A stretch of 12,634 nt of DNA from JBKHYG01 sp046565595 (GCA_046565595.1 JBKHYG010000029.1:1-12634), one strand, 5' to 3'; counted from the stretch's first letter, positions 1-9,106 are shown. Numbers and translations: made by a program. The notes: generated by a model from the sequence alone, not told the origin.

Positions 1-607
1 AGTCCTGAAGGGTGCGGACCTCGCCGGTGGCAAGATCGTAGACAGCGCCGACGATCTGGAGCGAACCCTGATCTTCCAGGTCGCGCAAGGCACGCGAGCC
101 ATCTCGCAGAGCTTCCACCGACGAGCGGACACCGGCCTCGACGGCAGCCCTTAGTCGGTCGTCGACGCCTGACTGGACCACGGGCTCGATCGCGGGACGA
201 AGCTGATCCACGATCGCCCGGAGACCCTCGGTCGGCGGCGTGACCCCGCCGTTCAAGACATCGAGAGCCGACTGAACCGCGCCGCAGGAGGTGTGTCCGA
301 GCACGACCAGCAGGGAACTGCCCAGGTGGCTCGCGGCATATTCGGCGCTACCGACCTGAGAGGCCAGCACGACGGCGCCCGCAACCCGGATCACGAAAAG
401 GTCACCGAGCCCCTGGTCAAAGACGATCTCGACCGGTACCCGCGAGTCGGCACAGCCGAGGATCGTGGCGAACGGCTGCTGGCCGTCGGCCACCGCGGCG
501 ACCTGCTCGGCGGTGATCGGCGTAGATCGGCCGGTCCCGGATATGAAGCGGTCATTGCCCTCACGCAGACGCGCGAGGGCCTGTTGGGGATCCATCCGGG
601 CGCTCAT
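1..607 (-). CDS. Beta-class carbonic anhydrase, C-terminus cut by the window edge
   Basis: Zinc enzyme that interconverts CO2 and bicarbonate, normally cytoplasmic. Translating the minus strand from the ATG at 607 gives 202 visible residues. The family zinc-site motifs are present: CADSRVP (first Cys ligand plus the Asp-Arg dyad) and GHTSCGAV (His and second Cys ligands). The visible end, GAVYDLATGEVRTLQD, is the usual last strand of the family, so only a few residues should be missing. The start is uncertain: ATG at 607 (MSARMDPQQAL) or ATG at 595 (MDPQQALARL); neither has a clear Shine-Dalgarno sequence. The gene is divergent from the sugar-nucleotide genes and is probably not functionally tied to them, although bicarbonate supply is a general need. 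The family assignment is very safe; the physiological role is not shown. Confidence 0.95.
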   Translation of the reverse strand, partial: MSARMDPQQALARLREGNDRFISGTGRSTPITAEQVAAVADGQQPFATILGCADSRVPVEIVFDQGLGDLFVIRVAGAVVLASQVGSAEYAASHLGSSLLVVLGHTSCGAVQSALDVLNGGVTPPTEGLRAIVDQLRPAIEPVVQSGVDDRLRAAVEAGVRSSVEALRDGSRALRDLEDQGSLQIVGAVYDLATGEVRTLQD

Positions 608-798
608 TGGGCCGGGAAGGTACTCGACCCCCAGGTCACCGGCGAACCCGGAACGCCGTTAGGAACGGGACAACAGGGGCACAACGGACAACTCAAGTGT
701 CTGCCCGACCATGCCGAACCTTCCGTTGCGGGCGATTTGGGCTGGGATGCGGAACACCGCTCCATGTCGTTCGTTGAGGGATGCGGGAGGATGACGAC
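608..798. other. Divergent intergenic region
   Basis: This 191-bp stretch separates the carbonic anhydrase (minus) from the sugar-nucleotide reductase (plus) and should hold promoters for both. I see no convincing -35/-10 pair in either direction and no strong inverted repeat. The only clear signal is the Shine-Dalgarno GGGAGG at 785-790, which serves the ATG at 799. Confidence 0.5.
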
Positions 799-1755
799 AT
801 GCGAGTACTGATAACCGGCATCACCGGCTTCGTTGGCAGCCACCTCGCCGAGGCGGCTCTGGAGGCTGGACACGAGGTCGCGGGTACCTATCGTTGGCGT
901 TCGCGGATGGACAACCTGGCGGATTGCCAGGACCGGCTCCAACTGTTCGAGTGCGATCTCAGAGATGGGCATGCCATCCGCAAGACCATCCAAGATTTCA
1001 GGCCGGAACGCATCTACCACCTGGCCGCCCAATCCTTCGTGCACGCCTCGTGGTCGTCTCCAGCCGAGACCATCACGACCAATGTGACTTCCCAGGTGCA
1101 CCTGTTCGAAGCGGTACGCGAGGCCGACATCACCACTCGGATCCTGATCGCGGGGTCGAGCGAAGAGTACGGAGCGACCCAGCCTGACGAGTTGCCGATC
1201 AAAGAGACCAACCCGCTGCGACCGCTATCCCCGTACGCGGTCAGCAAGGTCGGACAGGACATGCTGGCCTACCAGTACCACCAGTCCTACGGTCTATGGG
1301 TGGTGCGCACCCGCGCCTTCAACCATGAGGGCCCCCGGCGCGGCGAGGTCTTCGTGACCAGCAACTTCGCCAAGCAGATCGCCGAGGCCGAAGCAGACCT
1401 GCGACCTCCGATCATCTATGTCGGCAACCTCGAGGCCAAGCGCGACTACACGGACGCTCGAGACATCGTCCGGGCCTACCAACTGGGCTTGGAACGCTGC
1501 GAACCCGGCGAGGTGTACAACATCGGTTCGGGGGATGTCTGGTCCATCCAGTCGGTCCTCGACACCCTGATCGGGTTCAGCTCGATCCAGGTCGAGGTAC
1601 GACAGGATCCGGCGAGGATGCGTCCGAGCGATGTTCCCGTCCTCGAATCAGACTCTTCGAAGTTCCGAGCAGCGACCGGATGGGAGCCTCGGATCGCCTT
1701 CGAGGACACGCTGCGGGACACCCTCGAATACTGGCGTCTGAGGGTGAAGGGCTGA
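799..1755 (+). CDS. NAD(P)-dependent sugar-nucleotide epimerase/dehydratase family, GDP-6-deoxy-mannose reductase-like
   Basis: A 318-residue extended short-chain dehydrogenase acting on a nucleotide sugar in the cytoplasm. The Rossmann motif GITGFVG is at residues 7-13. The catalytic set is GSSEEYG (119-125) with Tyr146 and Lys150 in SPYAVSK. The segment FNHEGPRRGEVFVTSNFAKQ and the later GNLEAKRDYTDARD resemble GDP-4-keto-6-deoxy-mannose reductases (Rmd) and their GDP-mannose 4,6-dehydratase relatives. The TDARD form and the length of about 318 favour the reductase branch. Substrate is inferred, not proven; another NDP-hexose is possible. An ATG at 781 is in frame, but it would contain the GGGAGG (785-790) that sits 8 nt before the ATG at 799, and the Rossmann fold begins directly at 799, so 799 is chosen. 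It is followed after 4 bp by UDP-glucose dehydrogenase, so the two are probably co-transcribed. Confidence 0.9.
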   Translation: MRVLITGITGFVGSHLAEAALEAGHEVAGTYRWRSRMDNLADCQDRLQLFECDLRDGHAIRKTIQDFRPERIYHLAAQSFVHASWSSPAETITTNVTSQVHLFEAVREADITTRILIAGSSEEYGATQPDELPIKETNPLRPLSPYAVSKVGQDMLAYQYHQSYGLWVVRTRAFNHEGPRRGEVFVTSNFAKQIAEAEADLRPPIIYVGNLEAKRDYTDARDIVRAYQLGLERCEPGEVYNIGSGDVWSIQSVLDTLIGFSSIQVEVRQDPARMRPSDVPVLESDSSKFRAATGWEPRIAFEDTLRDTLEYWRLRVKG

Positions 1756-1759
1756 AGAC

Positions 1760-3046
1760 ATGCGGATCGCGGTCGTAGGAACCGGTTATGTGGGCCTGGT
1801 AACTGGGGCGTGTTTCGCGGAGCTAGGCCATCAGGTCGCTTGCGTCGACAACGACCCCGACAAGGTCGCCAAGCTTCGTCAGGGCACGATCCCGTTCCAC
1901 GAGCCAGGACTTCCAGAGCTGGTGGCCAAGCACATCGAGACCCAAGCCTTGAGGTTCACGACCGATCTTCGCGAGGGATCGAGCCGGGTCGATGCGGTGT
2001 TCATCTGCGTCCCGACCCCACAGGGAGAGGACGGGCAGGCCGATACGAGCGCGGTCGAATCCGTCGCCTCGGACCTCGCGCACCACATCGATCCGCACAC
2101 GGTCATCGTCAACAAGAGCACCGTCCCTGTCGGGAGCGCGCATGTGGTCGAACGGATCGTGCGACGCAGCGCACCTGCCGGGTTCGAGTTCGCGGTGGCC
2201 AGCAACCCTGAATTCCTGCGCGAGGGAAGCGCGGTCTACGATTTCCTGCATCCTGACCGGGTCGTGGTCGGCACCAGCGACGAGCGCGCGGTCCAGGTAC
2301 TCACGGACCTATACCGTCCCCTGGCTGCGCCGGTGCTGGTGGTCAGCCCCGAGACGGCCGAGTTGATCAAGTACGCATCGAACGCGTTCCTGGCGACGAA
2401 GGTCTCGTTCATCAACGCGATCGCGCGCATCTGTGACGCCGTAGGCGCCGATGTTCAGGATGTGGCGCTGGGCATGGGGTACGACCCGCGCATCGGTTTC
2501 GAGTTCCTCCGCCCGGGACCCGGATTCGGTGGCTCCTGCTTCCCGAAGGATTGCGCTGCTCTGATCTCAGCGGCCGGCGATCGCGGCTACGACTTCGGAC
2601 TGCTTCGAGGGGTCCTGCAGGTCAACGACGCGCAGCGTGGCGTCGTGATCGACAAGCTCGAGCGAGCCGTCGGGGACCTGTCGGGTAAACGGATCGGCGT
2701 CTGGGGTCTGGCATTCAAGGCCAACACCGACGACACTCGTGAATCTCCTGCCTTGAAGATCGTCCAGGAGCTCGTCTCTCGCAACGCTCGGGTGGTCGCC
2801 TATGACCCTGTCGTACCCGATGAGGTCTACTCGCAGATGTCGATCGATCGCGCATCGAGTGCCGTGGACGCGGCCGATGGTGCAGATGCTGTCCTGGTCC
2901 TCACCGAATGGGACGAGTTCCGTTGGCTCGACATGTCGGACATAGCCGGACGGATGCGGTCGAGGGTCATCGTGGACGCGCGTAACGCGCTCGATCCTGC
3001 CCTGGCTCGCGGTGCGGGCTTCGAATACGCCGGCATAGGCCGCTAA
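1760..3046 (+). CDS. ugd: UDP-glucose 6-dehydrogenase
   Basis: Oxidises UDP-glucose to UDP-glucuronate with two NAD+. The 428-residue length is normal for the bacterial family. The N-terminal Rossmann motif GTGYVGLVTG starts at residue 7. The central region has NPEFLREGSAVYDFLHPDR and the lysine-containing IKYASNAFLATKVSFINA. The catalytic thiol is Cys260 in GFGGSCFPKD, the same number as in the well-studied streptococcal enzyme. The C-terminal UDP-binding domain has WGLAFKANTDDTRESPA. No key residue is missing. The start follows the previous stop by 4 bp, with a purine-rich ribosome site (GGTGAAGGG, 1743-1751) inside the end of the upstream gene. The product can feed the UDP-xylose synthase encoded at 7738-8670 or be used directly as a glucuronosyl donor. 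Confidence 0.97.
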   Translation: MRIAVVGTGYVGLVTGACFAELGHQVACVDNDPDKVAKLRQGTIPFHEPGLPELVAKHIETQALRFTTDLREGSSRVDAVFICVPTPQGEDGQADTSAVESVASDLAHHIDPHTVIVNKSTVPVGSAHVVERIVRRSAPAGFEFAVASNPEFLREGSAVYDFLHPDRVVVGTSDERAVQVLTDLYRPLAAPVLVVSPETAELIKYASNAFLATKVSFINAIARICDAVGADVQDVALGMGYDPRIGFEFLRPGPGFGGSCFPKDCAALISAAGDRGYDFGLLRGVLQVNDAQRGVVIDKLERAVGDLSGKRIGVWGLAFKANTDDTRESPALKIVQELVSRNARVVAYDPVVPDEVYSQMSIDRASSAVDAADGADAVLVLTEWDEFRWLDMSDIAGRMRSRVIVDARNALDPALARGAGFEYAGIGR

Positions 3047-3107
3047 GCCGGAACGGCAGGAACAGATCTGTCGAAACCTGCAACTCCTCGAGCCTCCGCT
3101 CGTTTCA

Positions 3108-3120
3108 GCCCTGCGAGGGC
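3108..3120 (+). other. Short hairpin in the leader of the surface protein gene
   Basis: GCCCT and AGGGC pair around a GCG loop (5-bp stem), 12-24 nt before the candidate start codons of the large surface protein. The rest of 3047-3132 shows no strong terminator after ugd and no clear promoter, so readthrough from ugd is possible. Functional meaning is unknown. Confidence 0.3.
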
Positions 3121-3132
3121 AACGAACGAACC

Positions 3133-6100
3133 ATGGAGGCTCGTGTGTACCGCAGGAATCGTCACATCGGTCTGTCCCTAGCGGGACTAGTAACTTTCAG
3201 CATCCTCGCAGGGCTGACCGGAGCTCAGGCCGCGGGCGAACCCACCATCACCGCCGCGCGCACCGCGGACGACGGCGATGGTCATATCGACGCCATCCGC
3301 ATCACATTCAGCGATGCGATGAGCGCGACCAGCCCAACCTCATCCTGGTTCGCCGCTAGCCAAGAGGACCCGGGCTTCTTCGTAGAGGGTTACCCGATCC
3401 TCAGCGCATCCTGGGAGCCGGCCGGGCAGGCGACCGCGACGACGCTGCGACTCAACCTGACGCCCAAGAGCGCGTTCGACACCGGCGCGACCCCGAAGGT
3501 CCACTACAAGCCGGTCGCCGGCGGGCCTCGCTCGGCAGCGACCGGTCTGTCGCTGTCAGGCACGAGCCAGAACGGCATGACGCCACTGGACGCAGCTGGC
3601 CCGGTGCTGGCCAAGGTGACCGCTCTCGACATGCCTTCTGTGAACCTGTTCAACATCTCTGGCGATCGTCTGGGCCTCCACTTCTCCGAGCCGGTCCGGC
3701 TAGCCGGTGTTGCCGGAACCCGAACGGCGAACCTCGAGAACGCGATCAGGTTCACCGGCATCAACGAAGGCTTCAACGGATGTCCCCTCGACGGCGACGC
3801 GACCTCAAACCAGAACTTCCCGCAGGCCGGAACCGGAACATCTCCGATCGAGCCGACCTCGCCGGCCGACGCCTCTGCCGTGATCACGGTCACGATGCGT
3901 CCCAACAACATCGCTTCCATCCAGCGCTTCATCTCGGTTCCCAAGGGCTGCTTCGTCGGCGTTGACACTTCCAACGCTGCGCTGATCACTGATGGCGCGG
4001 GCAACATCGCCAGCCACCAGAACCTGCCGACCACTGCCGCGACCAGGCGGCGCATCCAGTCTGCCGACATCGCACTCTCCACCGCCAAGACCCTCGACGG
4101 TCTCGTTGGAACTCCAGACGGCGTCGCTGATGGCATGGACATCACCTTCGACCAGCCGCTGAACGACTCGACCCTCGGGCAACTGGCCTCACAGTTGAGC
4201 GTCACCGCCGGCGGAACGCCGGTCACTGGCCTGATCATCGAGACCGGTAGCGCCGCCAACGACGCGAACATCCGCATCAAGGGCGCCCTGCCGGCCGGAG
4301 AGATCGTCGTGTCCACGACGCGTGCTGCATGCACCCAGGACTCCACGGGCACCCAGACCACCGGTGTTACCGGCCCGGTCGCGTTCGGCGCACCCTACGC
4401 AGCCTGCCTTGGAACCAGCAGCCTGACCGCATTGGATGGCGTCGGTCCCGCGATCGTGTCCGCGCGCACCGCCGACCTCGACTCCGACGGTCAGCGTGAC
4501 GCGGTCCAGGTCGTCTTCACCGAGGCCGTCGCCAGCGGCACCGCCAACGGTTGGACCCTCGACGGTGTCAGTGCAACGGGCTTCACGCTTGGTTCCGACC
4601 CCAAGAACGCCACGATCGATTTCCCCGAGGCTGGCGCCAGCGCCCCCGCGACCCCGACCCTCGCGTACACCACGCAAGGTTCCAACGGGACGGTCGACGG
4701 GTCCGGCAACCAGGTCCCGACCATGAGCGTCGTGACGACCAACGGCCTGCGCCCCTCGATCACGGGTGCGACGATCCAGGACACCAACTCTGACGGCGTG
4801 ACCGACCAGATCACCGTTCGATCCAACCGTCCCGTTACGGTGACGGCCGGAACCGGCTTCACCTACGAGGGCATCAAGCCGACGGCGGCTTCCGCATCGG
4901 GCCAGGACATCATCTTGACCTTCGCTGGCTTGACCTCGGGAGCACCTGCGGATCTGGTCTTCGACGGAACCGGTGTGACCGACAGCGAAGGAGCGACCTT
5001 CGATGCGACCACGCTGGCAGCAGCAGCGATCGGCGATTCGGTCGCTCCGGTCGTCCGCAACGCTTCGACGCTGGACACCAACGCCAACGGCCGGTACGAG
5101 GCGATCGAGGCGAACTTCGCCGAGCCGATCACCGCGAGCGGCCCCGAGGGCTGGACCCTCGAAGGTCAGAACGCGAGCGGTGCCACTACCTCCAACGGCG
5201 GGCGGACCCTGCGCCTGACCTTCCCCGAGGCTGCGGCAGACGCCACACCCACCCCTCAGCTCACCTATGCAGCGCCGCTTATCGGTGGAACCAAGGACGC
5301 TGCCGACAACGCCACACCGAACCGCGCTTACACCGCAGCGAGCGGGCTCGGCCCGTCGCTGGACGGCGCGACCATCTCGGACGCTGACGGCAACGGTCTG
5401 ACCGACACGGTCACCGCTCACGCTTCGCGTCCGGTGGTGCTGGCCGGCACCCCAGGCTTCTCCTATGGCGGATCGCCGATCACATCGGCTACTGCCAGCG
5501 GCAAAGACATCGTCTTGAGGGTCGCTGAAGAGCACGGTGGCACTCCGAAGGCTCTTGCCTTCGACGGCACCGGCGTCAGTGATGCAGAGGGTGTGCAGAT
5601 GCGCGCACGGACGCTCGACGCCTCGACGGTCGTGGATGCGGTCGCGCCGGTCGGCACCATCCAGGTCTTGCCTCAGGCGCCGATCCCCGCCGGAGACGCA
5701 ACGGTCCAGGTCCGATTCACCGAGGCCATGAGCGACACCGCTCTGACGGTGAAGATGGACGACGAGCCCGTCGCGCCCATGACCGGAGCCGGATACTCGC
5801 TCAGGGGCTGGAAGAGCAGCGATCCGACCACATGGGAAGGCAAGATCACGGTCACCGAGGAAGACTGCACGGTCTCGACCGGATGCCCCGTGACCTTCAC
5901 CGCGGCAGATGGCGTCGACACCAATGGCGTCGTCCAGGCTGTCGTCGCGACCTTCCAGACCATCATCGACACAGCTCCGCCTGCTCCCGCGATCATCTCG
6001 CGTACCGCTTCGGTCTCGACCAGCGGAACCGCGCCTAGCGGCTTCGTGAACTCGACTACCGAGAACCTGTCGGTCACGGTCGATGTGCCCACGGGCGAGG

Positions 6101-7665
6101 CGGATGGTGGAACCGTCGAGGTCCTCATCGACGGCGGTGCGATGAACCAGCCGCTGTTCGCAGAGATCGAGGACGGCATGACCCAGGTGACGCTGACGAC
6201 CCAGTACGCGACACCTGAGGAACTGCACGCCGCTCTCGGTGGCGAAGGCCCCCACGCGCTGTCTACCCAGCTGTGTGACGCGTCCTACAACTGCGTCAAC
6301 GGAGACGACTTCGAGATCGTCGTCGACACGATCGGTGTCGAGATCCTCGTCGATGAGCCGAGCGAGGACGCCCTGGTCTCTGGAGGCGACATCCAGACGA
6401 TCGGCTGGCAGACGCAGGACACCGGCGAGCCCGTCGCGGTCGAACTCTCCTATTCGTTCGATGGCATCGGTTGGATGTCGATCGTGGATGGCCTGCCGAG
6501 CTTCGGGACCTTCGATTGGAAGTTGCCAAAGGCTGACGCGCAGGTTCAGGTTCGAGGAGTCAGCAAGGACCGCGCTGGCAACACGGTCGAATCTCTTGCG
6601 CCAGCGACGCTGACGATCGACTCTTCGGCCCCCAAGATCACCTGGAACGCACCTGGCAAGTTCATCGAGTCTGGCGGCGTTTACCAGCTGGAGTGGACCG
6701 CGGAGGACGCGAGCATCGATCGGGTCGAGAACCCGATCCGTCTCGAGGAGTCCGTGGACGGTGGCCGCAACTGGAGGCCGATCAACGGCGGCCAGTACGA
6801 CATGAGCAATGATGGCGCCGAATCTTGGAACATCCCAGACGGCGTCGGCATCGGCACGCGGATCCGCATCACGGCACTGGATGCCACCGGACGCAAGACG
6901 GTCGTCCGCACCTACAACCTGATCCGGGGTGTGCGTGGCGCGGTCGTGGACAGCAACGGAAGGGTCGCGGGCTACGGCTCTCTGGAAGGCAAACTGAGCA
7001 AGCGGTTCGGATCCGACTTCGCGCGCGATGTCGCGTTGCTATCCGGCGGCAACTCTGGCTATGTGCTCGGTAAGGACGGTTCGCTGCACGCGTTCGCCTT
7101 CAACGGAGCATCGACGCCAGAGGCCGTGACCGGACCGAAGCTGAAGGGCATCGCTCGCCAGTTGATCATGCTCACCGACTCGAGTGGGTATGTGGTGGAT
7201 GCTTACGGACGGCTGTTCCGCTTCGGTGGGGCGCCGATGCCGTCGGCCGCTACCCGATGGATCGGTAAGGACTGGACCCGCGATGCCGTGCTGCTCTCGG
7301 GCGGACAGGGCGGCTATGTGCTGGACCGCTTCGGTCGCGCGCACCCGTTCAAGATCGGTAAGGCACAGATGCCTCGCAAGATCCAACGGTTCCCCGTCAC
7401 CAAGCAGGCGGCCGCGTTGATCCTGAACGGCAACGAGCGCAGCGGCTGGATCCTCGCTGGACGCGGAGAACTGATCCGCTTCGGTGGAGCTCCCAAGCGC
7501 GCCAACCCCGATCAGGGTCGCGGGATCGCTGTGGCAGGCATCCGGGTGACCGGCGGTTCGGGCTACTGGATGGACGCAGCGGGAGTCTTCCACTCCTGGG
7601 GCAACATGCCAGGGCGTCCGCACAGCACCAGGTTCCCCGCGGGCACCGTAAGGTCGGCCAGCTGA
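3133..7665 (+). CDS. Large secreted repeat protein: Ca-loop/Ig-like modules plus six C-terminal about 42-residue repeats
   Basis: Up to 1510 residues, family unrecognised as a whole, predicted to be exported. The N-terminus is basic (YRRNRH), then hydrophobic (LSLAGLVTFSILAGL), then GAQA-A, a standard signal peptide. Next come Ig-like modules with Asp/Asn-rich loops of Ca-binding look (DDGDGHID, DLDSDGQRD, DTNSDGVTD, DTNANGRYE, DADGNGLTD). Residues 437-636 and 637-836 are two tandem 200-residue units in exact register, each made of two roughly 100-residue halves. Residues about 837-1265 hold further Ig-like segments, including an Asp-box-like SVDGGRNW. Residues 1270-1500 hold six repeats of the type SGYVxDxxGRLFRFGG. 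All eight cysteines I find fall in close pairs (217/273, 400/425, 912/918, 1048/1054), fitting disulfides outside the cytoplasm. There is no C-terminal membrane anchor or LPXTG motif, so it is released or held non-covalently. The GTG at 3145 may be the real start (see the separate site). Confidence 0.9.
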   Translation: MEARVYRRNRHIGLSLAGLVTFSILAGLTGAQAAGEPTITAARTADDGDGHIDAIRITFSDAMSATSPTSSWFAASQEDPGFFVEGYPILSASWEPAGQATATTLRLNLTPKSAFDTGATPKVHYKPVAGGPRSAATGLSLSGTSQNGMTPLDAAGPVLAKVTALDMPSVNLFNISGDRLGLHFSEPVRLAGVAGTRTANLENAIRFTGINEGFNGCPLDGDATSNQNFPQAGTGTSPIEPTSPADASAVITVTMRPNNIASIQRFISVPKGCFVGVDTSNAALITDGAGNIASHQNLPTTAATRRRIQSADIALSTAKTLDGLVGTPDGVADGMDITFDQPLNDSTLGQLASQLSVTAGGTPVTGLIIETGSAANDANIRIKGALPAGEIVVSTTRAACTQDSTGTQTTGVTGPVAFGAPYAACLGTSSLTALDGVGPAIVSARTADLDSDGQRDAVQVVFTEAVASGTANGWTLDGVSATGFTLGSDPKNATIDFPEAGASAPATPTLAYTTQGSNGTVDGSGNQVPTMSVVTTNGLRPSITGATIQDTNSDGVTDQITVRSNRPVTVTAGTGFTYEGIKPTAASASGQDIILTFAGLTSGAPADLVFDGTGVTDSEGATFDATTLAAAAIGDSVAPVVRNASTLDTNANGRYEAIEANFAEPITASGPEGWTLEGQNASGATTSNGGRTLRLTFPEAAADATPTPQLTYAAPLIGGTKDAADNATPNRAYTAASGLGPSLDGATISDADGNGLTDTVTAHASRPVVLAGTPGFSYGGSPITSATASGKDIVLRVAEEHGGTPKALAFDGTGVSDAEGVQMRARTLDASTVVDAVAPVGTIQVLPQAPIPAGDATVQVRFTEAMSDTALTVKMDDEPVAPMTGAGYSLRGWKSSDPTTWEGKITVTEEDCTVSTGCPVTFTAADGVDTNGVVQAVVATFQTIIDTAPPAPAIISRTASVSTSGTAPSGFVNSTTENLSVTVDVPTGEADGGTVEVLIDGGAMNQPLFAEIEDGMTQVTLTTQYATPEELHAALGGEGPHALSTQLCDASYNCVNGDDFEIVVDTIGVEILVDEPSEDALVSGGDIQTIGWQTQDTGEPVAVELSYSFDGIGWMSIVDGLPSFGTFDWKLPKADAQVQVRGVSKDRAGNTVESLAPATLTIDSSAPKITWNAPGKFIESGGVYQLEWTAEDASIDRVENPIRLEESVDGGRNWRPINGGQYDMSNDGAESWNIPDGVGIGTRIRITALDATGRKTVVRTYNLIRGVRGAVVDSNGRVAGYGSLEGKLSKRFGSDFARDVALLSGGNSGYVLGKDGSLHAFAFNGASTPEAVTGPKLKGIARQLIMLTDSSGYVVDAYGRLFRFGGAPMPSAATRWIGKDWTRDAVLLSGGQGGYVLDRFGRAHPFKIGKAQMPRKIQRFPVTKQAAALILNGNERSGWILAGRGELIRFGGAPKRANPDQGRGIAVAGIRVTGGSGYWMDAAGVFHSWGNMPGRPHSTRFPAGTVRSAS
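3135..3147 (+). promoter_or_regulatory. Shine-Dalgarno that may shift the surface protein start to GTG 3145
   Basis: The annotated-looking ATG at 3133 is followed at once by GGAGG (3135-3139). Five bases later comes an in-frame GTG at 3145. GGAGG-5-GTG is a near-ideal initiation site. The ATG at 3133 has only a distant GAGGG (about 13 nt upstream). Starting at 3145 gives MYRRNRHIGLSLAG, a tidier signal peptide n-region. I favour GTG 3145, but both remain possible; the protein changes by four residues. Confidence 0.55.
4441..5640 (+). repeat. Two in-register 600-bp tandem coding repeats (200 residues each)
   Basis: Within the surface protein, 4441-5040 and 5041-5640 encode units that align without any net insertion or deletion. 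V437-G-P matches V637-A-P, Asp448/450/452 match Asp648/Asn650/Asn652, and the half-unit signature at P541 (LRPSITGATI) matches P741 (LGPSLDGATI). The next unit begins at V837-A-P. The copies have diverged at the amino-acid level, so this is an old duplication and not recent slippage. Confidence 0.85.
6940..7620 (+). repeat. Six C-terminal repeats of about 42 residues (propeller-like)
   Basis: The repeat core is Gly-Tyr/Trp, two to three hydrophobic residues, Asp, then Gly-x-hydrophobic-x-x-Phe/Trp-Gly-Gly. Copies centre on residues 1271 (GAVVDSNGRV, degenerate), 1309 (SGYVLGKDGSLHAF), 1352 (SGYVVDAYGRLFRFGG), 1394 (GGYVLDRFGRAHPF), 1438 (SGWILAGRGELIRFGG) and 1477 (SGYWMDAAGVFHSWG). Spacings are 39-44 residues. 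Similar GYW...DGG.F.FGDA repeats occur in secreted actinobacterial proteins and are thought to build beta-propeller-like folds. Six copies would suit one closed ring; the fold is an inference. Confidence 0.75.
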
Positions 7666-7688
7666 TAGACCACCTCCATGGCGACAGG

Positions 7689-7709
7689 ACCCTCCCCCCG
7701 CGGGAGGGT
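7689..7709 (+). terminator. Hairpin after the surface protein gene
   Basis: ACCCTCCC (7689-7696) pairs with GGGAGGGT (7702-7709) around a five-base loop, 24 bp after the stop at 7665. It is an 8-bp perfect stem, with only a weak T-rich tail. It lies 28 bp before the UDP-xylose synthase start, so it may limit readthrough or act as an attenuator. Confidence 0.55.
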
Positions 7710-7737
7710 TCCGTCGTTGGGCGGTAGGTTCCTTGGC

Positions 7738-8670
<933 letters not shown>

Positions 8671-8688
8671 CCTGACAGCACTGTCAGG
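8671..8688 (+). terminator. Small hairpin directly after the UDP-xylose synthase stop
   Basis: CCTGACA and TGTCAGG pair around GCAC (7-bp stem). It begins at the base after the TGA. No T-tract follows, so on its own it is a weak terminator; it may protect the 3' end. Confidence 0.4.
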
Positions 8689-8724
8689 AGTTCAGAGCCC
8701 TCCAGCGCCCCTTCGCGGGGAACG

Positions 8725-8758
8725 GGGAACGGGCTCTCGGAGGGGAGAGCCCGTTCCC
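8725..8758. terminator. 14-bp perfect hairpin between convergent genes (probable bidirectional terminator)
   Basis: GGGAACGGGCTCTC (8725-8738) and GAGAGCCCGTTCCC (8745-8758) form a perfect 14-bp stem with a GGAGGG loop. It lies between the plus-strand gene ending at 8670 and the minus-strand gene whose stop is at 8780, so it can serve both. T-tracts are absent, as is common for actinobacterial hairpin terminators. Confidence 0.75.
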
Positions 8759-8779
8759 TGATGGGGTAGTCGGTAGGTA

Positions 8780-9106
8780 TCAGGCGGCGCGATCGAAGGG
8801 GATCACGATGGCCAGTCGAGGTTGCGGCTGAGGCTGGACCCGTCGAGCGCGATTCGCCTGCTGGCTCCTGGACGAGTGACGCTTCATCCAGGCGAGGGCC
8901 CCTGCGATGAGGGCTCCTCCGAGCGATGCGCCCACGCGACCTTGTGGTAGGCCGAGGTTCAAAGCGAAGGTGGCATCTGCGAGCAATATGCCTCCCGCGG
9001 CGAACATCCCATCTGCGATGCGGTCGGTGACCGCCGCGAGTGCGCGAGACCGGGTCCGCTGCTGGTAGACCTCGATCGCCTGTTGTGCCATCATCGTGCT
9101 TGCCAT
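8780..9106 (-). CDS. Small membrane protein, function unknown
   Basis: A 108-residue product that I do not recognise. The N-terminal third is helical and polar (MASTMMAQQAIEVYQQRTRS). Residues about 30-52 (hydrophobic, FAAGGILLADATFALNLG) and 57-73 (GRVGASLGGALIAGALAW) look like two membrane-embedded or amphipathic segments. A strongly basic Gln/Arg-rich stretch follows (KRHSSRSQQANRARRVQPQPQP), and the end is LAIVIPFDRAA. The open frame continues far upstream (to about 9919) across the bldC-like gene, but that part is judged spurious. The start at 9106 is chosen because GGGAGG lies 10 nt upstream. An in-frame ATG at 9169 (MKTRPQMSF) has no ribosome site. The gene is convergent with the UDP-xylose synthase and divergent from the regulators, so it is its own transcription unit. 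That it is a real gene is likely but not certain. Confidence 0.6.
   Translation of the reverse strand: MASTMMAQQAIEVYQQRTRSRALAAVTDRIADGMFAAGGILLADATFALNLGLPQGRVGASLGGALIAGALAWMKRHSSRSQQANRARRVQPQPQPRLAIVIPFDRAA

Noticed and set aside
293..811. Plus-strand open frame of 172 codons
   Set aside because: It is antisense to the carbonic anhydrase, whose minus-strand translation carries all zinc-site motifs.
4189..6255. Very long open frame (688 codons) on the minus strand inside the surface protein gene
   Set aside because: It is antisense to a clearly real gene, rich in Arg/Asp/Gly as expected of a shadow frame in high-GC DNA, and has no recognisable domain.
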